Assembly (NCBI GenBank): GCA_937146725.1
Contig: CAKZRU010000123.1
Span: forward strand, 1-52,025
From: an uncultured Myxococcales bacterium
Lineage (GTDB): Bacteria; Myxococcota_A; Bradymonadia; UBA7976; VGTA01
Length of the DNA stretch: 52,025 bases
Direction: 5' to 3'
Each line of letters opens with the position of its first letter. Within the stretch, counting starts at the first letter, position 1. The position numbers were made by a program, and so were the translations under genes. The notes beneath the pieces are model-generated. The model worked only from the letters and a program-made list of their open reading frames with translations, had not been told where the DNA came from and made no database searches. Below are positions 11,374 through 19,154 of this stretch, one piece after another.

Positions 11374-13095
11374 TTACCTTAGTTTCCAATCATCCGGCAA
11401 TTCAACTTTGTAAGCTAAAGATAATGATTTATTTTCCTTGGGCTTTAAGGTGATCTTCCAAGTAATAAAGCCGGTTTTTGTGTTTAACTTATAGCCCTTC
11501 GTGCTTTGCTTCTTATTAAGAATGACCTTAATATCTTCGATTTCGCTCACGGGGATATTGTCTACCACTTCAATCTTTCGTCGCTTTTTACTACGGTTTG
11601 ATACTTTAATTTCAAAGCGCCTAAGTAAGCTTTGATCGTTTTCTAATAATCCAGCCTTTTTATCTTTTCCATCTTTTAAAGTTCTTTGTACACCAAGAGT
11701 TTCTTCAATGCCTAGTGTAAACTCGATCGCCTCGCCTGTGCCATAATGCTGAGTTTTAATCTGTCCTAAAAATTGACCATCAAGATTCAAAGCAAGTGTG
11801 CCGGCGGGTAAGGGATGGGCTGCTGGATTATGAAAACGAATAACTTGGTAAACAGCCGGAGAAAGCTTGGGTGTGGTCACTAAAGCAAACTTGGCCTTAC
11901 TGCTACGATTCTCACTCACCGGAATCCAATAGGCTTGCCCATTGCTTAAAATTGTAGATTTCTGAGGCACTTTTAGCCCAAAAGATTGCCCTCTATCCTC
12001 TATGCCTACTGAACTTGGCTCAGAAGGTGCTTGCGCTTGTCCACTCGCCAAGTCTTGGCGATCTTCACTACGCTGAGTAAGAACTTTTTGACGGGTATAT
12101 TTACTGCCGGTGATGTGTAACGGTCTTGGACGAGGGGCTTGATCACCTAAGTTTGGTTGAGCTGTAGATAAATAGATTTGTGCGTTTCGCCAATCCTCTC
12201 CGGTTGTTTGGCGAACAATGGCATTAACCGACCACGATAAAGAGGCTTTGCTAGTACTTTTTGATTTTATATTAAGAGCATAATCAAATCGCCAAGATGC
12301 ACCGGCTGTAATATAACTCAGCTCAACACTAAGAGGACCGCTTTTTAAACAGGTCATCGAAACAATCGCGGAACCACCGTGTAAACTATGAGTCGATGAC
12401 TGCTGTGGTGACAGTCCATTGTTAGCTAAGGGCTTAGTTTGTGAAAGCTGATATAAATCCATTTTAAGCGCATAAATCTCTTCATCAATATCGACCAAGC
12501 GCTTGGCCATTTGCCTTTCTTGCCTAACCAAGCGTTCAAGGCTTTTTGTCAAAGTTTTGAAGTCGAGTTGGCCGGTATGTAAGCCATTAGCAACTGCTAT
12601 TTTCAAACGTTGCTTCTCTTTGGTTGTCAAACTTTGACTCTGTTCTAAACGAGTTTTTTCAGCCATTAATACCTGCTGTTTTTTGACAAGATCTTGATAA
12701 CGTTTTTCCCATTCTTGATAGGCTTTAGTATCTTTGACCGCATCATTTAACTTCAGTTTTTTATGATCGGTATGCTTTTCAGAGCGGTAAGTCACTCCAA
12801 TGACCTTAGCCGAGCCCTTAACACTCGCTCTTAAGGTCTTCACTTGGACTTGCTTAGGTAAAGCCTTAAAACTGACTCTTAGACCTTGCTTTGCCACGCA
12901 ATTTACTTTTTGTTGGCGAGTGACTTCTGCCCGATCTGATAAAATTGTGACAGTACTAATCAAGTCCTTGCTTGGGGTCGTTGTTTGGGCAGAGCTTAAT
13001 TGAGGACTAAGAAGATTGAGTCCTAAAAAGAATAAAGTAGTTGGAAATGAAAATGATTGAGCCAGGCAAGTGTGGCCTAGATTGATTTTCTTCAT
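11374..13095 (-). CDS. Secreted DUF4139 (MuiA-like) protein, paralogue 1
   Basis: Mature secreted protein after a signal peptide (MKKINLGHTCLAQSF... ending LSSAQ). The order is an N-terminal DUF4140-like beta domain (VTILSDRAEVTRQQ), a charged coiled coil (about residues 100-200) and a DUF4139 beta-rich region with TTGEDWRNAQIYLSTAQP and a C-terminal hairpin ending WKITLKPKEN. This is the layout of the mucoidy-inhibitor MuiA family, whose biochemical role is not established. I chose the ATG at 13095, not the one at 13140, because the longer form runs into the upstream gene and buries the signal peptide; AAGG precedes 13095 by about 10 bases. It is the second of two tandem paralogues. Confidence 0.78.
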   Translation of the reverse strand: MKKINLGHTCLAQSFSFPTTLFFLGLNLLSPQLSSAQTTTPSKDLISTVTILSDRAEVTRQQKVNCVAKQGLRVSFKALPKQVQVKTLRASVKGSAKVIGVTYRSEKHTDHKKLKLNDAVKDTKAYQEWEKRYQDLVKKQQVLMAEKTRLEQSQSLTTKEKQRLKIAVANGLHTGQLDFKTLTKSLERLVRQERQMAKRLVDIDEEIYALKMDLYQLSQTKPLANNGLSPQQSSTHSLHGGSAIVSMTCLKSGPLSVELSYITAGASWRFDYALNIKSKSTSKASLSWSVNAIVRQTTGEDWRNAQIYLSTAQPNLGDQAPRPRPLHITGSKYTRQKVLTQRSEDRQDLASGQAQAPSEPSSVGIEDRGQSFGLKVPQKSTILSNGQAYWIPVSENRSSKAKFALVTTPKLSPAVYQVIRFHNPAAHPLPAGTLALNLDGQFLGQIKTQHYGTGEAIEFTLGIEETLGVQRTLKDGKDKKAGLLENDQSLLRRFEIKVSNRSKKRRKIEVVDNIPVSEIEDIKVILNKKQSTKGYKLNTKTGFITWKITLKPKENKSLSLAYKVELPDDWKLR

Positions 13096-13118
13096 AATAA
13101 GGATGCCTTTCTTGCTAA

Positions 13119-15266
13119 TCATTTTTGAAAAACTCGCCATTCAGCGGGATTCTTGATCTCGTAATTTAAGACGAGCTTACGTTTCTCTCCAGGTTTAAGA
13201 TTAATCTCCCACTGCACTATCCCTTGCTTTGGATCTTCGATCTTGGCCTTAGGTGAACTCTTAATCAATTCTACTGAAACTTTGTCATGGTCACTGACTG
13301 GTAAAACATCATGGAGCTTAATCTTAATGGGACGTTTTTTATAATTAGCCACCTGCAATTGGACTGTGTACACATTCGTTTCTGTTTTACTAAACACTCC
13401 AGAAGTACTTGTTTTCACTTCTAAATGTCTTTTGACTTCCACATCTAAGTCAGCTCCTAATGCAATGGCAAACTCCTCTCCTGGTAGGATTGTATTCAGT
13501 CTACTCTCACTCACAAAGGCACCATTTGAAAAAATACTTGCCATACCAGACATAATTGCATGGCTTCCTTTATGTAAGGCTTTACCACTCAAATAAACAT
13601 ATTTAGATAAAGCAGGCGTAGCCTCATACACTAAATCTATTGGTAAGTTCACGACCTCCATGGGTATGGTTAAAGCTTGGCTATGATTAGGGATTGTACT
13701 TAAGTTAGGTGCAGTATAACGATGCACATACTCAGGCTCTTTAGGAGCATAATGAGTTAAATCTGCAAAGCTTAATCCTTGTGATGCGCCTCTTGATGAT
13801 CCTGCTCTTGAGCTATGTGAAGAAGCAAGTGAAGAAGCAGGCGTTAATTCCGCTTCTGCATAGCTCCTCGCATCATCAGCTAAGGATGCTGGAGCTGAAG
13901 TAGGCATTGGAGCAGGTGGTGGAGCAACCTGTGCTCGTCTTGAACGTGAAGATCGACGTGAAGGTCGTGGACGACTTCTGTAAGACTTCTTTGCCAATCC
14001 CCCACCACCGGCTCCGGTGCCTTTAAGTCCTAAACCATAGGTACTTTGGCTTAGCGTTCCGACTGTCCCTAAGGTCTGTTCAGCAAAAAGATCACCCATT
14101 GTTGAGACCTGATTACTAAGTACAAGCTGATTAACCCGATGCGTATTTAAAATTTGAGCAAGCGTTGGATGACTTACGCTCACTTGATAGCAGTCTTGTC
14201 GAGATCGAATAAAACGATCATTTAAGCTTTGTAAGTCGGACTTCGTAGTTTTTTCGGTCTGAGATGCATGAGGCTTCGCAAATAAAGCCGGACGTTGTGG
14301 CCTATTAGCTGCTTGAATTCTAGGTATAAACTGCTTTTGCTCACTTAATAGCCAGGTTTGTAATTGCGGCCGTTTGGTGACCATTGGATGATATGCGCTA
14401 GATACCTCTAACATAACATTATTCCAATCCTCACCACTCGCTTGATTTACCTTAATCCCAAAGTTTCTCTGTGCTTGTGCCTTATTCACATCAACATGTA
14501 CTTCATAACTTGGCGTCCATGAAACGTTGGGCACCTGATAGCTGAGTTCTACAGAAGCAAGTTTTGTTGTTTTACTTTTAAGTAAAGCAAAAGCTTCAAG
14601 GACTTGACGTTCTTGGGCTTCATCTAGAATCTTTTTAATGGTAGCCCATTCTCTTTGATACTGAAGAAACAAGCTGTTTAGTTCCTGTTCTTTCGTAATG
14701 AGTTTCTGTTGATACTGTGCTTGTTCACGATCCATAAATCGATAAAATTGCTGCCAAGTTTTATGCGTTTTTTGATTGAGTGATAGAGGATTAAGAGCTT
14801 TATCGCTTTGTGGGCTCATTAAGTTGAAGAGGTAGCCCAAGTGATTTTTTTGGGCAAGATACTCAGTATTTAGCCTTAATGCTTGCTTGTTCAGCTTTTC
14901 GATATTTTCTAAGTGCTGAGTAAAGGATATACGATCTAGCTTAGTTCTTGTTTGTATCTGAGTATTTAACCTCAGTAGCTCCCCTCCTTTGGCCAATACT
15001 TTTATGTTGCTTGCTGAACTAGGTAAGTCAGGAAACTTAATCAAACTACCTTGAGGAGTGAGTTTAGTTTTGCTATGCCGATGAACAACGGCATGGCCTT
15101 GATAAATACTTACCTTTGCAATAGGTGCTTCAATAGCGTTGACATCCTTAAAGTCTTTTATAGAGACAATGCTGAGTTGGGCTTGGGCTATATTTATAGA
15201 GACCAATGAAGTGATAAAAATGATACCTAATTGGCTTAGGTATACTTGCCAGTAGTTTTGTTTCAT
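13119..15266 (-). CDS. Secreted DUF4139 (MuiA-like) protein, paralogue 2 with Gly/Arg/Ser-rich insertion
   Basis: Protein of 715 residues with a signal peptide (hydrophobic LGIIFITSLVSI, ending IAQAQ). An N-terminal DUF4140-like domain (VSIYQGHAVVHRHSK), a coiled coil and DUF4139 motifs (SGEDWNNVMLEVSSAYHP, VELSYQVPNVSWTPSY) follow. In the middle (about residues 405-500) is an unusual low-complexity insertion. It contains a Gly run, an Arg/Ser-rich block (SRPRPSRRSSRSRRA), a Pro/Ala block and then Ser/Ala/Arg. The C-terminal hairpin (GIVQWEINLKPGEKRKLVL) mirrors that of the downstream paralogue, which begins 23 bases after its stop. Function unknown; an envelope or outer-surface location is inferred. 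Confidence 0.78.
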   Translation of the reverse strand: MKQNYWQVYLSQLGIIFITSLVSINIAQAQLSIVSIKDFKDVNAIEAPIAKVSIYQGHAVVHRHSKTKLTPQGSLIKFPDLPSSASNIKVLAKGGELLRLNTQIQTRTKLDRISFTQHLENIEKLNKQALRLNTEYLAQKNHLGYLFNLMSPQSDKALNPLSLNQKTHKTWQQFYRFMDREQAQYQQKLITKEQELNSLFLQYQREWATIKKILDEAQERQVLEAFALLKSKTTKLASVELSYQVPNVSWTPSYEVHVDVNKAQAQRNFGIKVNQASGEDWNNVMLEVSSAYHPMVTKRPQLQTWLLSEQKQFIPRIQAANRPQRPALFAKPHASQTEKTTKSDLQSLNDRFIRSRQDCYQVSVSHPTLAQILNTHRVNQLVLSNQVSTMGDLFAEQTLGTVGTLSQSTYGLGLKGTGAGGGGLAKKSYRSRPRPSRRSSRSRRAQVAPPPAPMPTSAPASLADDARSYAEAELTPASSLASSHSSRAGSSRGASQGLSFADLTHYAPKEPEYVHRYTAPNLSTIPNHSQALTIPMEVVNLPIDLVYEATPALSKYVYLSGKALHKGSHAIMSGMASIFSNGAFVSESRLNTILPGEEFAIALGADLDVEVKRHLEVKTSTSGVFSKTETNVYTVQLQVANYKKRPIKIKLHDVLPVSDHDKVSVELIKSSPKAKIEDPKQGIVQWEINLKPGEKRKLVLNYEIKNPAEWRVFQK

Positions 15267-15386
15267 TGATAGACGCTCGTTTCTAGGGAGAAGATTGATG
15301 ATTAATCATATCTTTCTCAGACTAGAAAACTAAAGAGCTACTTTAACTTTATTGCTTGCTTCTACTCACGACAGCGTCAAGTTAAA

Positions 15387-15959
15387 TCATTTAGCCTGTA
15401 ATTGATCAGGAAAAGCATTCAAGCAATTTTTAGGACTTAATTCGGGACTGAGGGCACGCTTTAATAGTAGTCCCTCGGGCTGAGCCATCGTTTCGGTTAA
15501 GGAAGGAAGATTTCCCTTAAGAGCTTGGTCTACTTGGGGCTTAAATAGAGTTTGTGCAGTATTAAGTTCTTGCTTAAAATTGCGCTTATTGGGTGCTTTG
15601 GAATTACTTATGATTAGAAATAAACTAAAGCCAACCACGCCCACAAGTAAGATACGAGAAAAATATGGTTTACTTTCTTGTGGTTTAATCGGCGTTTCCA
15701 CCACATGAGATTGAGCACTTTGTTGCGCAAGTTCAAGTTCTTGATCGTACATCCTTCGTAGCTCTGGATCCGATAAAACCCGATAAGCTTCGTTGAGCGC
15801 AGTCATCTCTTGATGAGCTTCTTGAGCTTGAGTGTCCGAAATCTCATCGCCAACAAAGCGATCGGGATGAAAGTCTTTGGCTCTTTCCCGATAACTTTGC
15901 TTGAGTTTATCTTGGCTAAAGACCTGATCAAGCCCTAAAATCTCATAATGAGTTTTCAT
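15387..15959 (-). CDS. J-domain protein with single membrane helix
   Basis: Protein of 190 residues. The N-terminal J domain (about 1-72) contains the HPD tripeptide in AKDFHPDRF and the helix-IV region NEAYRVLSDPELRRMYDQ, so it should stimulate an Hsp70 ATPase. A membrane helix (ILLVGVVGFSLFLII, about 102-116) follows a polar linker, and about 70 residues lie beyond it. There is no zinc-finger or C-terminal substrate domain, so it is a type III J-protein rather than DnaJ itself. It starts 2 bases after the stop of the zinc-ribbon membrane protein, so the two are certainly co-transcribed. Confidence 0.82.
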   Translation of the reverse strand: MKTHYEILGLDQVFSQDKLKQSYRERAKDFHPDRFVGDEISDTQAQEAHQEMTALNEAYRVLSDPELRRMYDQELELAQQSAQSHVVETPIKPQESKPYFSRILLVGVVGFSLFLIISNSKAPNKRNFKQELNTAQTLFKPQVDQALKGNLPSLTETMAQPEGLLLKRALSPELSPKNCLNAFPDQLQAK

Positions 15960-15961
15960 GA

Positions 15962-16360
15962 TTAACCTACGGCTTTACCAAAGAAATACCCCATAATCAT
16001 ACCCATAATAATAACCGGTGACCAAAAGAAGATCTGCATTGTAAATTCGATTAAACTTAAGGTTTGAAAGTCTGTCTCACAAGCCGAAGCCATTAAGAAA
16101 TACCCTAAGGCTGCACCAATGAGTGCACCAATAGCACCACCACTAGACTTTCTTTGTTGAAACTCATTATTTGCTGATGCGACGGCTTGCCCAATATCTT
16201 GAGCGCTCATATTTCCCATAGGGCTTGGTTGGGGAGCCTGTGCAACAGCCTGCGATTTTTGCTGAACCAAGGCAGTATTAATGGGATGTCCACATGTAGG
16301 ACAAGTAGGTGCTTGACTTGAAACTTGAGCATTGCATTCTGGACAATTGATGAGCGCCAT
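15962..16360 (-). CDS. Zinc-ribbon membrane protein, unknown function
   Basis: Protein of 132 residues. The N-terminal zinc ribbon (CPECNAQVSSQAPTCPTCG, residues 6-24) has four cysteines in two CxxC pairs. A Gln/Ala-rich linker follows, then two hydrophobic helices, the first with a glycine-zipper pattern (GGAIGALIGAALGYFLM). Such zinc-ribbon plus glycine-zipper proteins are common uncharacterised inner-membrane proteins. Immediate coupling to the J-domain gene suggests a joint role in membrane-protein quality control, which is an inference only. Confidence 0.7.
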   Translation of the reverse strand: MALINCPECNAQVSSQAPTCPTCGHPINTALVQQKSQAVAQAPQPSPMGNMSAQDIGQAVASANNEFQQRKSSGGAIGALIGAALGYFLMASACETDFQTLSLIEFTMQIFFWSPVIIMGMIMGYFFGKAVG

Positions 16361-16395
16361 AACCTTATTCTTTCTTTTTTAATTGATATGTATAT

Positions 16396-16587
16396 CTAAA
16401 CCACTACATATTTTTTAGTCAATAGTAGCTTACGAGAATATGTGTCATGTTTCCAAGTTTGGCGGGCATGATTTTGTTCTGCGATGTTAACAAAGCCACG
16501 CTCTCCTCTATATTCAAAATGAACATTAACTATACAAAGATTATGGCCAACGTCTAAAAGCAATCGCAAGAAGAGCCTGCTCATCAT
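16396..16587 (-). CDS. Small open frame overlapping the end of the beta-propeller lipoprotein gene (doubtful)
   Basis: A 63-codon frame that starts inside the last 47 bases of the upstream gene (16541-18397), in the +1 frame. Codon use resembles that of neighbouring genes and the translated end (VNVHFEYRGERGFVNIAEQ) has natural protein composition. It could be a separate small gene, or the true C-terminus of the upstream protein after a single-base frameshift or sequencing error. No ribosome-binding site distinguishes the options. Listed because it would otherwise be missed; confidence is low. Confidence 0.25.
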   Translation of the reverse strand: MMSRLFLRLLLDVGHNLCIVNVHFEYRGERGFVNIAEQNHARQTWKHDTYSRKLLLTKKYVVV

Positions 16588-18397
16588 TACCTAAGCTCTC
16601 AGTACTTATCCTCAGTGCATAAAGTGGGATCTTACCAAACTCCAAGTTTAAGTGATGAGCACTGGGCTTGAGTAAACTGTGTAAATCAAGCGTTAAGGCT
16701 TTATACTTTGGTTTAAAAAGTGGGCAGCTGTCTTGCTTAATTTCAGACAAAACATCATCAACTTCCTCAACTGAAGTGAATAGACCTCTCTGTGGATATG
16801 GCTTAAACATGGAATCGGTAGCTTCCTGTGTCTTTGTGAACAGCCATGAAGAACCAATGGAATCATCTTCTGCCAAATCCTTTTCCAAATCTTCAGCATT
16901 CACTTGAATACTAAGATCATTCTTCAAGGGCTTCAGCCGGATCCACTCGTCATTTTCTTGTAATTGAACATCAAGGTGAATGGGGCTAGAATTCGTGAAT
17001 AATAAAGCTAATTGTGGTGCACCTTGTAAATCCAAACTTGAAACGATTGTGCTGTTGCTGAGTTTATCATTTAAGTTTTCAATTTGTTCTTCTTGTGATG
17101 CTTGTTTCGGCCACTTCAATACCAAACCGGTCTCGGTAACGGCCAATGCTTCATTGAGCTTACTTGGGATGTTATGATTTATAGGCACATAACAATTTGC
17201 CGACTTAGGCTTAGAAAATAACTGAGGAGCTAAACGGTTCAGTCTTGCTTCCGAATTTAAGTTTAAAAGGGTAACGCCACCTGACAGCCATTCGGTAATC
17301 GCTAAAAACTGTCCATTGGGTGATAGAGCCATTTGCCAAGGGTTACTTTGTTTCGGTAGGGCTCTTTGACTCGTTCTCTCTCCCGTATCAACCGAATAAG
17401 TCCAAAGGGCACTCTCGGCTGAATGAAGCACATACACCTGATCATCAATCACCTTGAGATCATTAGGGACCTGACCTAATGGTGGGCTATAGACTTGTGG
17501 TTCAATTTGACAATCTAGGCGATCTAACTGTGGTTCAAGTTGATCTAAATCGATATGAATCAAGCGTCCTGATAGACCAAAGCTAATCCACAACCGATTT
17601 TCATGTACAAAAGGGTTTTGTGCCCCCTCCATGACTCCTTCAAAACGCCCAAGTTCGGGTGAGCATGGCGCTATATTACCTTGTTGATCAATAAGGTATA
17701 AGCGATCTTGGTTAAAGTCGATCAGTAGCGAATACTCATTCCACTGCACCACACTTGCTAAACTTAATACCTCACTCGAAGCATAACGCTGGGCTTTTAA
17801 CTCTAGTTGTAAGTGCTCATGTACACTACTCGCATTAGCTTCATCGTTTGTTGTGGGCTCCAAAAGCTTCATTGAGGCCTGCCACAAAACGGCATCTATT
17901 CCCGAGGAAATACTCCAACCGGACTGATTGTCTGAAAATGGTTCTAGTTTTGCCAAGTCAACCCAATAAGCACCTTTGGGAGAGCTGAGCACACTCAAGC
18001 CCTGTTTTAACTCGAGAATATTTCGATCATTAAGTTTTAACAAGCTCAGATTGGACCAAGAGCCTTGTGGCTGTTCACCAAGTGATAATTCTCCACTACT
18101 TAGAACAGCTAAGGAGTCAGCATCACTTTGCAAAGCCTGAGGATTAGTAATGGGACTATACCAAGCACCTAAGCGTTCTTGCGTACTTAGATCTATGAGA
18201 ATGACTCGGCCTTCTTCCCATTCACCCTCATAGTAAGCAGTATCACTCACCGCTAAAGTTTGATCATCAATGAAGGTCACGGCCTGTAAGCGAGCGGAAC
18301 GACCGGCTAAATCAGTTGTTATTTCATCTCTGCAAGCCTGAAAAACAATAGCAAAAAAGCAAATGATTAAGACTTGTGACTGACAAATATGACGCAC
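16541..18397 (-). CDS. Probable secreted beta-propeller lipoprotein
   Basis: Protein of 618 residues beginning with a hydrophobic stretch (VLIICFFAIVFQAC). It ends in a Cys at a plausible, though not perfect, lipobox, followed by Arg/Asp. The first 400 residues contain repeated strands such as LAVSDTAYYE, VILIDLSTQERLGAWY, VYVLHSAESALWTYSVDTGE and LAITEWLSGGVTLLNL, typical of seven-bladed propellers that track stored values. The C-terminal third is beta-rich without a family I recognise. A second open frame overlaps the 3' end (see 16396-16587). The gene lies 35 bases or so after the ribA end of the neighbouring block; I see no functional link. Confidence 0.6.
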   Translation of the reverse strand: MRHICQSQVLIICFFAIVFQACRDEITTDLAGRSARLQAVTFIDDQTLAVSDTAYYEGEWEEGRVILIDLSTQERLGAWYSPITNPQALQSDADSLAVLSSGELSLGEQPQGSWSNLSLLKLNDRNILELKQGLSVLSSPKGAYWVDLAKLEPFSDNQSGWSISSGIDAVLWQASMKLLEPTTNDEANASSVHEHLQLELKAQRYASSEVLSLASVVQWNEYSLLIDFNQDRLYLIDQQGNIAPCSPELGRFEGVMEGAQNPFVHENRLWISFGLSGRLIHIDLDQLEPQLDRLDCQIEPQVYSPPLGQVPNDLKVIDDQVYVLHSAESALWTYSVDTGERTSQRALPKQSNPWQMALSPNGQFLAITEWLSGGVTLLNLNSEARLNRLAPQLFSKPKSANCYVPINHNIPSKLNEALAVTETGLVLKWPKQASQEEQIENLNDKLSNSTIVSSLDLQGAPQLALLFTNSSPIHLDVQLQENDEWIRLKPLKNDLSIQVNAEDLEKDLAEDDSIGSSWLFTKTQEATDSMFKPYPQRGLFTSVEEVDDVLSEIKQDSCPLFKPKYKALTLDLHSLLKPSAHHLNLEFGKIPLYALRISTESLGNDEQALLAIAFRRWP

Positions 18398-18441
18398 TTT
18401 TGGCTTTTTTGATGTGATGATACTTAAAATGAGTCTACCGC

Positions 18442-19059
18442 TTACTTATCTAGGTTTTCATGAAACATATGTCCCATTCGATCTCTTTTCACTTTTAGAT
18501 AATTCTCATTGATTGCGTTTAAGCCAACTTCGATTGGAATCCGTTCCACTGTACACTTTGTCAGTTCAATTAAGCCATTCACCTTGAGCGGATTATTGGT
18601 AAGTAATCGAATATCTCCAATCCCAAGATCCTGAATGATATCCTGTACCATTTCATAGCTTCGAGCATCCTCGGCATAACCAAGTTCAGTATTGGCATCT
18701 ACTGTATCTCGACCTTGCTCTTGCAGTGCATAGGCCTTAATTTTGGCACCCAAGCCAATCCCACGACCCTCTTGAAATAAGTAAATAACCGCTCCCTTGC
18801 CTTCTTGTTGTATTGCCTGCAGTGCATACTCTAATTGTTCACGACAATCACACTTGAGTGAACCTAAGACTTCACTTGTAAAGCAAGCCGAGTGTACGCG
18901 CATCAAAATCGAATGATCTTGGATTTCTTTTTCTCGCTCTAACAAACCAAGTGAAATCACAATATGTTCTTCACCCTGCTTATTTTGATACACTGTTGCA
19001 TCGAACTCTCCCCAAAGGGTGGGCAGTCTTGTTGAACTGTAGCGTATAAACTTTGACAT
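18442..19059 (-). CDS. ribA: GTP cyclohydrolase II
   Basis: Converts GTP to 2,5-diamino-6-ribosylamino-4(3H)-pyrimidinone 5'-phosphate, the first step of riboflavin synthesis. Its 205 residues match stand-alone RibA. The zinc ligands are Cys59, Cys70 and Cys72 in HSACFTSEVLGSLKCDC, with the family's 11 and 2 spacing. FQEGRGIGL, TVDANTELGYAEDARSY and LLTNNPLKVNGL complete the active site. There is no fused DHBP synthase domain. The ATG is preceded by TAGGAAG. I looked for an FMN riboswitch in the 95 bases upstream and saw none; other rib genes are not in the window. Confidence 0.94.
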   Translation of the reverse strand: MSKFIRYSSTRLPTLWGEFDATVYQNKQGEEHIVISLGLLEREKEIQDHSILMRVHSACFTSEVLGSLKCDCREQLEYALQAIQQEGKGAVIYLFQEGRGIGLGAKIKAYALQEQGRDTVDANTELGYAEDARSYEMVQDIIQDLGIGDIRLLTNNPLKVNGLIELTKCTVERIPIEVGLNAINENYLKVKRDRMGHMFHENLDK

Positions 19060-19154
19060 CGCTTTGTCTTCCTAATGAGATTGTAAAGCATAAAGATAAA
19101 AGAAATGCTTATTTGGCTTCATAACTCATGCTGCTCTATTAGAATAATTTTTTA

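Noticed and set aside
19060..19154. Possible FMN riboswitch upstream of ribA
   Set aside because: The 95-base gap is too short and lacks the conserved RFN sequence blocks.
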